Notes under the pieces: model-generated
What the model saw: only the letters and a program-made list of their open reading frames with translations
Told to the model about the DNA's origin: nothing
Database searches by the model: none
Shown: one piece after another, positions 53,844 to 63,661 of the stretch
Numbering within the stretch: position 1 is the stretch's first letter
Layout of the letters: each line of letters starts with the position of its first letter
Assembly: GCF_900109665.1 (NCBI RefSeq)
Contig: NZ_FOAO01000020.1
Coordinates: 1 to 64,000 of the forward strand
Length of the DNA stretch: 64,000 nucleotides
Direction of reading: 5' to 3'
Source: Blastococcus sp. DSM 46786
GTDB lineage: Bacteria > Actinomycetota > Actinomycetes > Mycobacteriales > Geodermatophilaceae
Position numbers and translations under genes: made by a program

Positions 53844-55328
53844 GTGGCGACGACGGGGACGGCGCGCAGGACGGGGCGGATCGCGGGGATCGGCGGCGGG
53901 CTCGTCGGCTACCTGGTCTTCGTCGAGTTCACCAGCGGCGTGCTGCAGGGCTACTACATCCCGCTCCTCACCGACATCGCCCGCTACCTGGGGGTCAACG
54001 ACGCCGACGTCAACTGGCTCGAGGCCGCCCAGCTGATGCTGTCGGCGATCGCCGTCCCGGTGCTCGCGAAGCTCGGCGACCTGCACGGGCACCGCAGGGT
54101 GCTGCTGTGGTCGGCGGTCGCCACGGCGCTGGCCACCGTCGCGCTGGCGTTCGCCACGAGCTTCCCGGTGTTCCTCGTCGCCTGGGCGCTGCAGGGCCTC
54201 TACGTCGTCTGGCTGCCGCTGCAGGTGGCGCTGATCTGGGACCGGTCGCGCCGCACGCCGGGAGCGGCCGGGCAGACCCGCCGCGCCACCGGGCTGATCG
54301 TCGCCGCGCTGCAGGCCGGTGCGATCGCGGGCGCGCTGGGCGGCGGCCAGATCGGGCAGAGCCTCGGCGACCACCTGTGGCTGGTGCTCGTGCTGCCCGC
54401 GGTGCTGGTCGTCGGCGTCTGCCTGGTCGTGGCGTTCCGGGTGCCCGAGAGCGAGGACCGCACCGGCGGCACCGTCGACGCGACCGGCGTCGCCCTGCTC
54501 AGCGTGATCCTGCTGGTGATCACCGGCGGGCTGAGCTTCGTCCGGCTCAACGAGGGCGCGCTGTGGCCGTGGGCGGTGGCCGCGGCCGGCATCCTGCTCG
54601 TCGTCCCGTTCGTCGCCTACGAGCTGCGCCAGGACGACCCGCTGGTGGACTTCCGGGTGCTGCGCAGCCCCGCGATGTGGCCGGTGCAGCTCACCGCGGG
54701 CCTGTTCGGGGTGAGCGTGCTCGGCGCCCAGGGCCCGCTGTCCACCTACGCCCGCACCGACCCGGCGGTCTACGGCTACGGGCTGGGCCTGTCCACCAGC
54801 GAGGTCTCGGTCGTGATCGGCGCGTACGTCATCTCGATGCTGGTCGGCGCCAGCCAGTTCTCGCGGGTGAGCCGGCGCACCACGCCGCGGAGCACCCTCA
54901 TCGGCGCGGCGACGCTCACCGGCACCGGCTACCTGCTGCTGGTGCCCTTCCACGACACGCTGGCCCAGATGCTCGCCTGCATCGCGATCGCGGGCCTCGG
55001 CTCCGGCGCGCTGGTGGCGGCGCTGCCCGCCGCGGCCGCGGCCGCCGCACCGATCGGCCGCACCGCGGTCGCGACCGGTCTCACCAACACCACCAAGGTG
55101 ATCGGCGGCTCGTTCGCCTCGGCGGCGTTCGCGATCGCGCTGGCCTCGAACGTCCCGCTGCTCGCCGACGGGTCGGCGGGCACCGCCGGTTCGCTGTCCG
55201 GTTACATCACGGTGTGGGTGATCTGCGGGACGACGGCGCTGCTGGCCGCGCTGGCGCTGCTCGTCGTCCCGAAGCTCGCCTTCTCCGACCCCGCCGTCCC
55301 CGAGACCGCCGAGGAGTCCCGAGCATGA
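53844..55328 (+). CDS. MFS transporter (DHA2-like, 14 helices)
   Basis: A 494-residue transporter. GYLVFVEFTSGVLQGYYIPLLTDI opens helix 1, and LAKLGDLHGHRRVLLWSAV is motif A after helix 2. About 14 hydrophobic segments are present, with RVPESED marking the central loop, fitting the DHA2 drug-proton antiporter group. GAAAGGGA eight bases before the GTG at 53844 sets the start. Its stop overlaps the start of the M20 peptidase (ATGA), so the two are coupled. A link to peptide or conjugate handling is possible but not shown. Confidence 0.88.
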   Translation: MATTGTARRTGRIAGIGGGLVGYLVFVEFTSGVLQGYYIPLLTDIARYLGVNDADVNWLEAAQLMLSAIAVPVLAKLGDLHGHRRVLLWSAVATALATVALAFATSFPVFLVAWALQGLYVVWLPLQVALIWDRSRRTPGAAGQTRRATGLIVAALQAGAIAGALGGGQIGQSLGDHLWLVLVLPAVLVVGVCLVVAFRVPESEDRTGGTVDATGVALLSVILLVITGGLSFVRLNEGALWPWAVAAAGILLVVPFVAYELRQDDPLVDFRVLRSPAMWPVQLTAGLFGVSVLGAQGPLSTYARTDPAVYGYGLGLSTSEVSVVIGAYVISMLVGASQFSRVSRRTTPRSTLIGAATLTGTGYLLLVPFHDTLAQMLACIAIAGLGSGALVAALPAAAAAAAPIGRTAVATGLTNTTKVIGGSFASAAFAIALASNVPLLADGSAGTAGSLSGYITVWVICGTTALLAALALLVVPKLAFSDPAVPETAEESRA

Positions 55329-56767
55329 GGCGCGCGCTCGCCCTGGCCGCGACCGGAGCCGCCGCCGCGGCCGCCACCACGACCGCCCGCCGGGTCGTCC
55401 GGTTCCGGCCGGTGGAGCAGCCCGCCACGCCGGTCGACCTGACCGGCCTGGACGCCGACGCCGCGGCGCAGCGGCTGGCCGAGCTGATCCGCATCCCGAC
55501 GGTCTCCTCGAGGGACCCCCGCCAGGTGGACGCCGGGGCCTTCGAGACCTACCGCGCCCGGCTGGCCGAGCTGTACCCGCACACGCACGAGGCGCTGGAG
55601 CGCGAGGTGCTCGGCGACGGCGCGCTGCTCTACCGGTGGCGCGGCACCACCGACGAGCCGCCGCTGGTGCTCATGGCGCACTACGACGTCGTCCCGGTGG
55701 CCGGGCAGGAGTGGAGCCGCGACCCGTTCTCCGGGCTGGTCGAGGACGGCTGCGTGCACGGCCGCGGCGCCATCGACGACAAGGGCTCGATGGTGGCGGT
55801 CCTCGAGGCGGTCGAGGCGCTGGTGGCCGAGGGCTTCACGCCCCGGCGGGACGTCTACCTGTCGTTCGGCAACGACGAGGAGGTCGCCGGGGTCGGGGCG
55901 CGGCTCGCCGTCGAGGCGTTCACCGCCCGCGGCATCCGGCCCTGGGCGGTGATCGACGAGGGCGGGGCCGTGGTGAGCGGGATGTTCCCCGGCGTCCCGG
56001 GGCAGGTCGCCGTGGTCGGGCTGGCCGAGAAGGGGCTGCTGGACGTCGAGCTGGTCACCACCGACGCGGGCGGGCACGCCTCCTCCCCCGCCCGCGGTGG
56101 CGCGCCGGCGCGGTTGGCCAAGGCGATCCTCGCGCTGGAGGCCGACCCCTTCCCCGCGCGGCTGCACGACGTCGTCCTCGGGATGATCGACGCCGTCGGA
56201 CGGCAGGCCCCGCTGGGCTACCGGGCGCTGTTCGCCCACGCCGCCCAGCTCCGCCCCGTGCTCGCATCGGTGCTGGCCCGGGCGGGCCGCGAGGCCGGCG
56301 CCATGGTGCGGACGACGGTGGCGGTCACCCGGCTCGAGGGGAGCAAGGCGGCCAACGTGCTGGCCACCCGGGCGCTGGCGCACCTGAACATCCGGATCGC
56401 GCTGGGCGAGAGCGTGCAGACGACGGTGGAGCGGCTGCGCCGGGTCATCGACGACCCGTCGGTCGAGGTGCGCGTCGTGTCGGGCAACGACCCGTCGCCG
56501 GTCTCGCGGGCGGACAACGAGGCGTTCGCGCTGATCGGGGCGGCCGCGCGGGCGACCTACCCCGAGGCCGTCGTCGCGCCGTACGTGATGGTGCAGGCCA
56601 GCGACGCCCGGCACTTCAGCCAGATCTGCGACAGCGTGTACCGGTTCATGCCCTTCGACCTGAGCCGGGAGGAGCTGTCGGCGCTGCACGCCGCCGACGA
56701 GCGCATCTCGATCGCCGCCCTGCACCGCGGCGCGGGGTTCTTCCGGCACCTGATCCGCAGCGTCTGA
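55325..56767 (+). CDS. M20-family metallopeptidase (carboxypeptidase S/PM20D1-like)
   Basis: A 480-residue M20 enzyme. The N-terminus ([16 protein letters not shown]) is a weak signal-like or anchor helix. The metal and catalytic motifs are VLMAHYDVVPV, GRGAIDDKGSMVAVLEA, FGNDEEVAGVG and the distal ASDARHFSQICDSVYRFMPF. The lid/dimer domain is in the middle. The closest pattern is the PM20D1/Cps1 branch acting on N-acyl or dipeptide bonds. Its ATG overlaps the stop of the MFS gene. Confidence 0.9.
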   Translation: MRRALALAATGAAAAAATTTARRVVRFRPVEQPATPVDLTGLDADAAAQRLAELIRIPTVSSRDPRQVDAGAFETYRARLAELYPHTHEALEREVLGDGALLYRWRGTTDEPPLVLMAHYDVVPVAGQEWSRDPFSGLVEDGCVHGRGAIDDKGSMVAVLEAVEALVAEGFTPRRDVYLSFGNDEEVAGVGARLAVEAFTARGIRPWAVIDEGGAVVSGMFPGVPGQVAVVGLAEKGLLDVELVTTDAGGHASSPARGGAPARLAKAILALEADPFPARLHDVVLGMIDAVGRQAPLGYRALFAHAAQLRPVLASVLARAGREAGAMVRTTVAVTRLEGSKAANVLATRALAHLNIRIALGESVQTTVERLRRVIDDPSVEVRVVSGNDPSPVSRADNEAFALIGAAARATYPEAVVAPYVMVQASDARHFSQICDSVYRFMPFDLSREELSALHAADERISIAALHRGAGFFRHLIRSV

Positions 56768-57181
56768 GGGGCGCCGCCGCGCCCGACTCCGGCGACGACC
56801 CCGGTATGGCAACGCGTGGGCGGTCCTGCGAGCCCGTCACCGGCCGACGAAGTGCGCTGCCGCCCGCTTCTGGCCCCCGTGGAAGTGGGCGTCGGCGCAC
56901 ATCATCCGAGGCACGACCGTGCCGGACGACCCGTTCCGATCTCATTCGTGTCACGAGGGGGCGCACAGGTCAGAAGGCTGGATCGAGCCTCGGCTCGGGC
57001 CGGCGGGCCCTGACCGGGGTGCCCCCAGGGACAGTCGCCCTCTGCCCACACCCGCGGGGCAGAGCGCTGCTGCGCCCGACCCCATCTCCGCCTGGCGGCA
57101 TCGACCCGAGCAGCTCGCCCGCACGACGTCGTCCGGCGGCGCCGGGTGGTCGGCGTCACCGGGACCGGTGACGCCGCCCGC
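56768..57181. other. 414-base convergent intergenic region
   Basis: No convincing gene or RNA is seen here. Short open frames lack binding sites and codon periodicity. CGAGCC T GGCTCG-like pairing near 56985-57000 is minor. At its right edge a strong terminator hairpin belongs to the minus-strand SEC-C gene. Confidence 0.55.
57152..57175. terminator. Hairpin terminator after the SEC-C gene
   Basis: GGCGTCACCGG (57152-57162) and CCGGTGACGCC (57165-57175) are perfect complements with two bases between. It begins six bases beyond the stop of the minus-strand DUF5926 gene. Confidence 0.75.
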
Positions 57182-58114
57182 TCAGCGCAGGGTGATCTGG
57201 CGGGAGAGCAGCCCGGCGCGGGCGCGCCGCTCGTCGGCGGTCAGCGGCGCGGTCTCGGCGAGCGCCTTCTGCAGCCGGGCCTGGAACTCCGTCGCGGGGC
57301 CCACCCAGTCGGCGGCGGGGACGTCGGCGGGGAGGTCCCACACCGGGACGACGAGGCCGTGCGCACGGAAGGCCCCGGCGTAGCGGGTGTCCTCGCCCAG
57401 CAGGATCTGCTCGGCGGCCGACAACCGGGCGAGCGCGTCGAGGAGCTGCTCCTCCTTCTCCGCCCGCACCCAGCGCAGGTGCGCCCGCTCGTTGCCCGGG
57501 CGCACCCAGTACGCGGCCTCCAGCCCCTCGAGCCGCACCGTGGGCAGGATCGCCTCGTTGGCCTGCGTCAGGCCGGCCCGCGCCTGGGGGCTGGGGTCGG
57601 TGCCCTCCAGCCAGAAGTCGAAGGTGTCGTGCACGGTCACCTCCAGCGGCGCGGTGAGGTCGAGGACCTCCTGCAGCCGCGGGCCCGCCGACCCGGCGCC
57701 ACCGATCGGGCCCGGGTCCACGGGCGCACCGGCGGGGGCCTCCAGCGCCGCGGCGATCGCGGTGCCGAGGTCGCGGCTGACGTCGTCCGACGACGTCGCC
57801 AGCTGCGCGCCGACGAGGATCTGACCGTTGGCGCGCACCAGGCCGGGCGCGCCCCCGGGCAGGACGCTCGCCAGCGTCAGCTCGCGGCCTTCGGCCGAGC
57901 GGAGCGTCGCCGTCGCCGCCGGCACCAGCTCCCGCAGCGCCACCCAGTCGGCCTCGCCCGGCAGGCCCTCGAACGGGCGGGTGACCGGCGGGGCGTAGCC
58001 CGAGCCGTGGCAGTGCTTGTAGCGGCGGCCCGACCCGCAGGGGCAGGGCGCCTTCGGGTTGACGCCGCCCTCGGCGACGGGGGCGGCGGCGGCGGAGCGC
58101 TTGCGGGAGGCCAT
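57182..58114 (-). CDS. DUF5926 family protein with SEC-C motif
   Basis: A 310-residue protein. A basic N-terminus is followed by a SEC-C zinc-binding motif APCPCGSGRRYKHCHGSG (about 25-42; the CxC...HC ligands are intact), as at the end of SecA. The remaining 260 residues are the actinobacterial DUF5926 region, including FEGLPGEADWVALRELVPA and WVRPGNERAHLRWVRAEKEE. SEC-C motifs bind zinc and may contact ribosomes or SecB-like partners; the role of this family is unknown. ATG at 58114 was chosen next to the basic start; upstream codons are not conserved. Confidence 0.88.
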   Translation of the reverse strand: MASRKRSAAAAPVAEGGVNPKAPCPCGSGRRYKHCHGSGYAPPVTRPFEGLPGEADWVALRELVPAATATLRSAEGRELTLASVLPGGAPGLVRANGQILVGAQLATSSDDVSRDLGTAIAAALEAPAGAPVDPGPIGGAGSAGPRLQEVLDLTAPLEVTVHDTFDFWLEGTDPSPQARAGLTQANEAILPTVRLEGLEAAYWVRPGNERAHLRWVRAEKEEQLLDALARLSAAEQILLGEDTRYAGAFRAHGLVVPVWDLPADVPAADWVGPATEFQARLQKALAETAPLTADERRARAGLLSRQITLR

Positions 58115-58180
58115 GCGGATCAGCGTAGGTGGCGGCACGCGGGGCCCCGCGGCCGCGCGCGCCGGGGCGCGTCACCGGAG

Positions 58181-58239
58181 CCGGGTGCGACGAACTCGTG
58201 GCCATCAGCGGCCGATCGCCACGAGTTCGTCCCACTCGG
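58181..58239. repeat. 20-bp-stem hairpin element (copy 2)
   Basis: Arms 58181-58201 and 58219-58239 are complementary over 21 bases with two mismatches. The 17-base loop CCATCAGCGGCCGATCG closely matches copy 1 at 34141-34197, and the shared stem is GTGCGACGAACTCGTGG with small changes. It sits between the divergent SEC-C and P450 genes, 53 bases before the P450 start. Confidence 0.8.
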
Positions 58240-58291
58240 CGGCGGGCCCACCGGTGCCGGACGCTGCAGGCGGGCTCCTAGGCTTCCCGGC

Positions 58292-59500
58292 GTGACCGTG
58301 TCCGTCGACGCGCTCGACCTCCGCGCCCCGTCGTTCGTCGCCGACCCGTACCCGGCCTTCGCGCGGGCCCGGGCGCAGGCGCCGGTGCAGTGGCACGAGG
58401 GGCTGGGGCTGTGGCTGGCGTTCACCCACGCCGAGTCCAACGCCGTGCTGCGCGACCGACGGCTGGGCCGCATCTGGCGGGACGAGGAGCCGGCCGAGCG
58501 GTTCGACAGCTTCAACCTCATCCACCGCAACGCCATCCTGGAGATGGAGCCGCCGGACCACACGCGCCTGCGGCGGCTGATCACCAGCGCGTTCGCCCGC
58601 GGCCACGTGGAGCGCCTGCGGCCGTGGGTGGAGGAGCTCGCCGGCCGGCTGGCCGACGAGCTGGTCGAGCGCTCGGCCGGGTCGGAGCCGGTCGACCTGC
58701 TCACCGGCATGGCCGAGCAGCTGCCGGTCGCCGTCATCGCCGAGCTGCTGGGCGTGCCCGCGGCCGACCGCCCGCTGCTGCGGCCGTGGTCGAACGCGAT
58801 CGTGAAGATGTACGAGTACGGGCGGACGGCGGCCGTCGAGGAGGCGGCCGAGCGCGCGGCGGACGAGTTCGTCACCTACCTGCGGCAGCTGGCCGCCGAG
58901 CGCCGCACCGCCCCCGGCGAGGACCTGCTGTCCCACCTGGTCTCGGTGCGGGACGCCGACGGCGACAAGCTCACCGAGGACGAGCTGGTCACCACCTGCA
59001 TCCTGCTGCTCAACGCCGGCCACGAGGCGACCGTCAACGTGACGGGCAACGGGATGCTCGCGCTGCTGCGCCACCCCGACCAGCTGGCCGCCCTGCGCGC
59101 CGAGCGCGACCTGCTGCCCGCGGCGCTGGAGGAGCTGATGCGCTTCGACCCGCCGCTGCAGCTGTTCGAGCGCACCGCCACCGCCGACGTGCAGATCGGC
59201 GGCGTCACCGTGCGGGAGGGGCAGAAGATCGCCGCCCTGCTCGGCGCGGCCAACCACGACCCCGCCGTCTTCACCGGACCCGGGACCCTCGACGTCCGGC
59301 GCACCGACAACCCGCACATCGCCTTCGGCGCGGGCATCCACTTCTGCATCGGGGCGCCGCTGGCGCGGGTGGAGCTGCAGGCGACCTTCGGCGCGCTGCT
59401 GGGGCGGACGTCGGTGCTGGAGCTCGGCGGTGAACCCGTGCGCCGGCCCGAGTTCGTCATCCGCGGCCTGGAGACGCTGCCCATCGTCCTGGCCCGCTGA
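58292..59500 (+). CDS. Cytochrome P450
   Basis: A 402-residue soluble bacterial P450. The I-helix oxygen-activation motif AGHEAT is at 242-247, the K-helix ExxR at 281-284 (EELMR), and the heme loop FGAGIHFCIGAPLAR carries the thiolate ligand C352. The size and AFGAGIHFCIG pattern fit class I P450s fed by ferredoxin; no ferredoxin is adjacent. The substrate is unknown. GTG at 58292 has TAGGCT ten bases upstream and no binding site, so a leaderless transcript is likely. A fatty acyl-CoA ligase follows on the same strand. Confidence 0.94.
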   Translation: MTVSVDALDLRAPSFVADPYPAFARARAQAPVQWHEGLGLWLAFTHAESNAVLRDRRLGRIWRDEEPAERFDSFNLIHRNAILEMEPPDHTRLRRLITSAFARGHVERLRPWVEELAGRLADELVERSAGSEPVDLLTGMAEQLPVAVIAELLGVPAADRPLLRPWSNAIVKMYEYGRTAAVEEAAERAADEFVTYLRQLAAERRTAPGEDLLSHLVSVRDADGDKLTEDELVTTCILLLNAGHEATVNVTGNGMLALLRHPDQLAALRAERDLLPAALEELMRFDPPLQLFERTATADVQIGGVTVREGQKIAALLGAANHDPAVFTGPGTLDVRRTDNPHIAFGAGIHFCIGAPLARVELQATFGALLGRTSVLELGGEPVRRPEFVIRGLETLPIVLAR

Positions 59501-59516
59501 CCGCGGCACGGATGGC

Positions 59517-59574
59517 GTCCTCCCTCACCGCCTACCGCGAGGGAGGACACTCGATGATCAGGTCAGGCTGATCG
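59517..59574 (+). repeat. Hairpin plus GATCAGGTCA box (copy 3)
   Basis: GTCCTCCCTC (59517-59526) pairs perfectly with GAGGGAGGAC (59539-59548) across a 12-base loop. CGATGATCAGGTCA follows, then a second small dyad GATCAG...CTGATC up to 59573. The stem and box nearly match copy 1 at 10961-11036. It lies just after the P450 stop and before the acyl-CoA ligase gene. Confidence 0.78.
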
Positions 59575-59621
59575 TCGCCGCACCAGTGGAAGGTGAGCGC
59601 GGTCACTGGCAGGATCCGCAC

Positions 59622-61238
<1,617 letters not shown>

Positions 61239-61317
61239 CCTCCGGTGGCGGGCGCGGTGGAACCGCGCCCGCCCCCGGACCCGTCATGCTCTCCAGAGGA
61301 CGACTTCCGGAGGGCGA

Positions 61318-61824
61318 GTGGAGCGGGACGAGGCGTTCACGCGGTACGTGGACGAGCGCTGGCCGGTGCTCGTCCGCTCCGCGGTGCTGCTCGGCTGCGC
61401 CCGCCCGGAGGCCGAGGACCTGGTGCAGACGGCGCTGGTGCGCTGCTACGTCTCCTGGGACAAGGTCGGCACCGCGGCCAACCGGGACGCCTACGTCTAC
61501 CGGGTGCTGGTCAACTGCCACCACGACAGCCGCCGCCGGCGCTGGTGGGGTGAGCGGCCGACCGCCGAGGTGCCGGACGTCGCCACCGATGACGGCACCG
61601 CGCAGGTGGACGACGCCGACGCCGTCCGGCGGGCGCTGGCGCGGCTGACCCCGGCGCACCGCGAGGTCGTCGTCCTGCGCTACTACGCCCACCTGGGCGA
61701 GCAGCAGATCGCCGACGCGCTGCGCATCGCACCGGGGACGGTGAAGAGCCGGCTCTCCCGCGCGCTGGCCCAGCTGCAGACCGATCTGGACGTCGCCGAG
61801 CTGCGGGGAGGGAGGGCATCGTGA
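61318..61824 (+). CDS. SigE-family ECF sigma factor
   Basis: A 168-residue ECF sigma factor of the actinobacterial SigE-like subgroup. Region 2 spans about 5-75 (FTRYVDERWPVLVRSAVLLGC, DLVQTALVRCYVSWDKV). Region 4 spans about 105-160 (LTPAHREVVVLRYYAHLGEQ, IADALRIAPGTVKSRLSRAL). It directs RNA polymerase to a stress or envelope regulon. GTG at 61318 has CCGGAGGG just upstream. Its stop overlaps the GTG of the next gene, so sigma factor and partner are made in fixed ratio. Confidence 0.92.
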   Translation: MERDEAFTRYVDERWPVLVRSAVLLGCARPEAEDLVQTALVRCYVSWDKVGTAANRDAYVYRVLVNCHHDSRRRRWWGERPTAEVPDVATDDGTAQVDDADAVRRALARLTPAHREVVVLRYYAHLGEQQIADALRIAPGTVKSRLSRALAQLQTDLDVAELRGGRAS

Positions 61825-62600
61825 CCGACCGGGAGACCTCGACGTTGCTGGGAGAGCTGGCCGACCGCGTGCCGGTGGGCCCCGCGCCGGTGGGGCAGCT
61901 GCTCAAGGCCGGGCGCCGGGCGCGCCGACGCCGGGCCGCCGGTGTCTCGCTCGCCGTGGCCGCGGGCGTGGCCGTGGTGGCGGGCGGGGTGGTCACCGTC
62001 GTCGACCCGCCCGGCGGGCAGGACGGCGCCGGCGGCTCGGCAACGGCGCTGAGTGCCGAGGAGCCGCGCGAGGGCGCCCCGGAGGCCGCCGACGCCGACC
62101 CGGGCACCGGCATGCCGCCGGCGGACGGCGGCGACGAATCCGGGACGGCGGCCGGGAGCGAGCTGTCGCCGCTCGCCGAGGACCCGACCGCCGGGCGCAC
62201 CGGCCCGCTCGCCGACACGGAGATGAGCTCCTGCGCCGTCGAGTACAGCCCGGCCGCGCTGAGCAAGCAGGACTTCGCCTTCGCCGGCGTGGTGGTGGAC
62301 ATCGGGCGCGCCGTGACGACGCAGCCGGGTACGCCTGGGCCACCGGAGGACCTGGTCGGGGTCACGTTCGCCGTGGAGGAGTGGTTCTCCGGCGACTCCG
62401 GGGAGACGGTGACCGTCGATCTCCCGGCGCCCTACGACCCCGCCGCGGGCAGCAGCACGCCGGGACCGGTCTACGGGGTCGGGTCGCGCCTGCTGGTCAG
62501 CGGCGCCGACCGGTGGGAGGGCCCGCCGCTGGAGCCGATCGCCTGGCTGTGCGGCTTCACCCGCTACTACGACGAGGAGACCGCGGCCGCCTGGCGCTGA
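61821..62600 (+). CDS. Single-span membrane protein, probable partner of the sigma factor
   Basis: A 259-residue protein. A short cytosolic N-terminus (TLLGELADRVPVGPAPVGQLL) and a very basic patch (KAGRRARRRRAAG) precede one membrane helix (about 42-62). A long Ala/Gly/Asp/Glu-rich disordered section follows (about 65-130), then an extracytoplasmic domain (about 130-259) with two cysteines (SSCAVEYSPAALSK and AWLCGFTRYYDEE). The topology and coupling to a SigE-family gene fit an anti-sigma or signal-receiving protein, but there is no recognisable zinc-finger anti-sigma (HxxxCxxC) motif. Function is inferred only from context. Confidence 0.75.
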   Translation: MTDRETSTLLGELADRVPVGPAPVGQLLKAGRRARRRRAAGVSLAVAAGVAVVAGGVVTVVDPPGGQDGAGGSATALSAEEPREGAPEAADADPGTGMPPADGGDESGTAAGSELSPLAEDPTAGRTGPLADTEMSSCAVEYSPAALSKQDFAFAGVVVDIGRAVTTQPGTPGPPEDLVGVTFAVEEWFSGDSGETVTVDLPAPYDPAAGSSTPGPVYGVGSRLLVSGADRWEGPPLEPIAWLCGFTRYYDEETAAAWR

Positions 62601-62614
62601 GCTCAGACCAGTCG

Positions 62615-62716
62615 CCGGACCCCGTTGACCCGCGCCACCTGACCTGAAGCCGCGCCACGGCACGGCTCAACGTACGTCCGAGCGGCTCAACCCTCGCAAA
62701 CGACCGGCGCTGAACG
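62615..62716 (-). repeat. Possible fourth, degenerate copy of the tandem-unit element
   Basis: CGGCTCAAC occurs at 62663 and 62683 (a 20-base period), and CGGCGCTGAAC follows at 62705. On the minus strand this reads towards TTCAGGTCA (62640-62648). The order of tandem units followed by the box is as in the copies at 51501 and 10961, but a clear hairpin is missing. It lies between a convergent gene pair. Confidence 0.45.
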
Positions 62717-63046
62717 TCAGCGGACGAAGGGCTCCTCGCCGGTCTCGCTGACCATCGGCTTGCCGGCGGCCTGCCACTCGCCCATGCCGCCGCCGACGTT
62801 CACCGCGTCGAAGCCGTTGGCGTTCAGCCAGGCGGCGACCCGGGCCGACCGGCCACCGCCGCGGCAGGTGACGTAGAGCGGGTCGCCCTCGGGCAGCTCC
62901 TCGAGCCGCGCCGGGACGTCGCCCATCGGGATGTGGGTGGCGCCCTCGATGTGGCCGTGCACCCACTCGTCGTCCTCGCGGACGTCGAGGACGACGGCGT
63001 CCTCGGGCAGCTCGGAGGCGGGCACGGTCGGGACCTGCTGCGGCAT
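62717..63046 (-). CDS. Single-domain rhodanese (sulfurtransferase)
   Basis: A 109-residue rhodanese-like protein of the GlpE/PspE type. VVLDVREDDEWVHGHIEGATHIPM is the N-terminal half, and the active-site loop CRGGGRS places the persulfide-forming cysteine at residue 61. ATG at 63046 follows GGGGAGCG; an earlier ATG at 63058 is possible. It transfers sulfane sulfur or senses thiols, with the acceptor unknown. It is divergent from the PH-domain genes. Confidence 0.9.
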   Translation of the reverse strand: MPQQVPTVPASELPEDAVVLDVREDDEWVHGHIEGATHIPMGDVPARLEELPEGDPLYVTCRGGGRSARVAAWLNANGFDAVNVGGGMGEWQAAGKPMVSETGEEPFVR

Positions 63047-63115
63047 CACGCTCCCCATCGTGGCACGGGCACCGGTTGCGCGACCGAGGTCCACCGCACT
63101 GGGAGGATGGGCCCG

Positions 63116-63655
63116 ATGTCCCCGAGCCACCGGGCCGCCCCGAGCGGCGCCCGCCCGACGCCCGTGCGCGAGCCCGCCTGGGAGCTGCCGCGCTCGGCGA
63201 TCGGCCTGTGGGTGGTCGAGAGCCTGATCAGCACCGCGTTCGTGTGGCTGGCGATCGGCGCGTTCCTCCTCTTCGTGCCCGCCGACGCCGGCGACCCGCT
63301 GCCGCTGCTGCGCCGACTGGTCCCGCTGGCCGGCGCCGTCTACGCGGTGGTCGCGCTGAGCATCCGCCCGTGGTTCAAGCACCGGGTGTACCGGTGGGAG
63401 ATCACCAACGAGGCCGCCTACACGCGCACCGGCTGGCTCACCCAGACCTGGACGCTGGTGCCGATCTCGCGCATCCAGACCGTCGACGTCACCCGCGGCG
63501 TGCTGCAGCAGATGTTCGGCCTGGCCACCGTCGCGGTGCTCACCGCCTCCAGCCAGGGAACCGTGCGCATCTGGCACCTCGAGCAGGGCGTCGCCCAGCG
63601 CGTCGCCGACGACCTCGCCCGCCGGGCCGAGCTGGTCCGCGACCAGGCGACCTGA
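63116..63655 (+). CDS. PH-domain membrane protein, YdbS-like
   Basis: A 179-residue protein. A polar N-terminus is followed by two membrane helices (about 35-60 and 68-90) and a bacterial PH (bPH2/DUF304) domain: YRWEITNEAAYTRTGWLTQTW and SRIQTVDVTRGVLQQMFGLATV, the family signature. YdbS works together with a YdbT-type protein, encoded next. GGGAGG lies nine bases before the ATG at 63116; ATG at 63107 is too close to it. Confidence 0.9.
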   Translation: MSPSHRAAPSGARPTPVREPAWELPRSAIGLWVVESLISTAFVWLAIGAFLLFVPADAGDPLPLLRRLVPLAGAVYAVVALSIRPWFKHRVYRWEITNEAAYTRTGWLTQTWTLVPISRIQTVDVTRGVLQQMFGLATVAVLTASSQGTVRIWHLEQGVAQRVADDLARRAELVRDQAT

Positions 63656-63661
63656 GCCGCC

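Noticed and set aside
56768-57181. Possible tRNA or small gene in the 414-base gap
   Set aside because: No cloverleaf, no TTC-loop consensus and no CCA-type 3' end; short frames lack ribosome binding sites.
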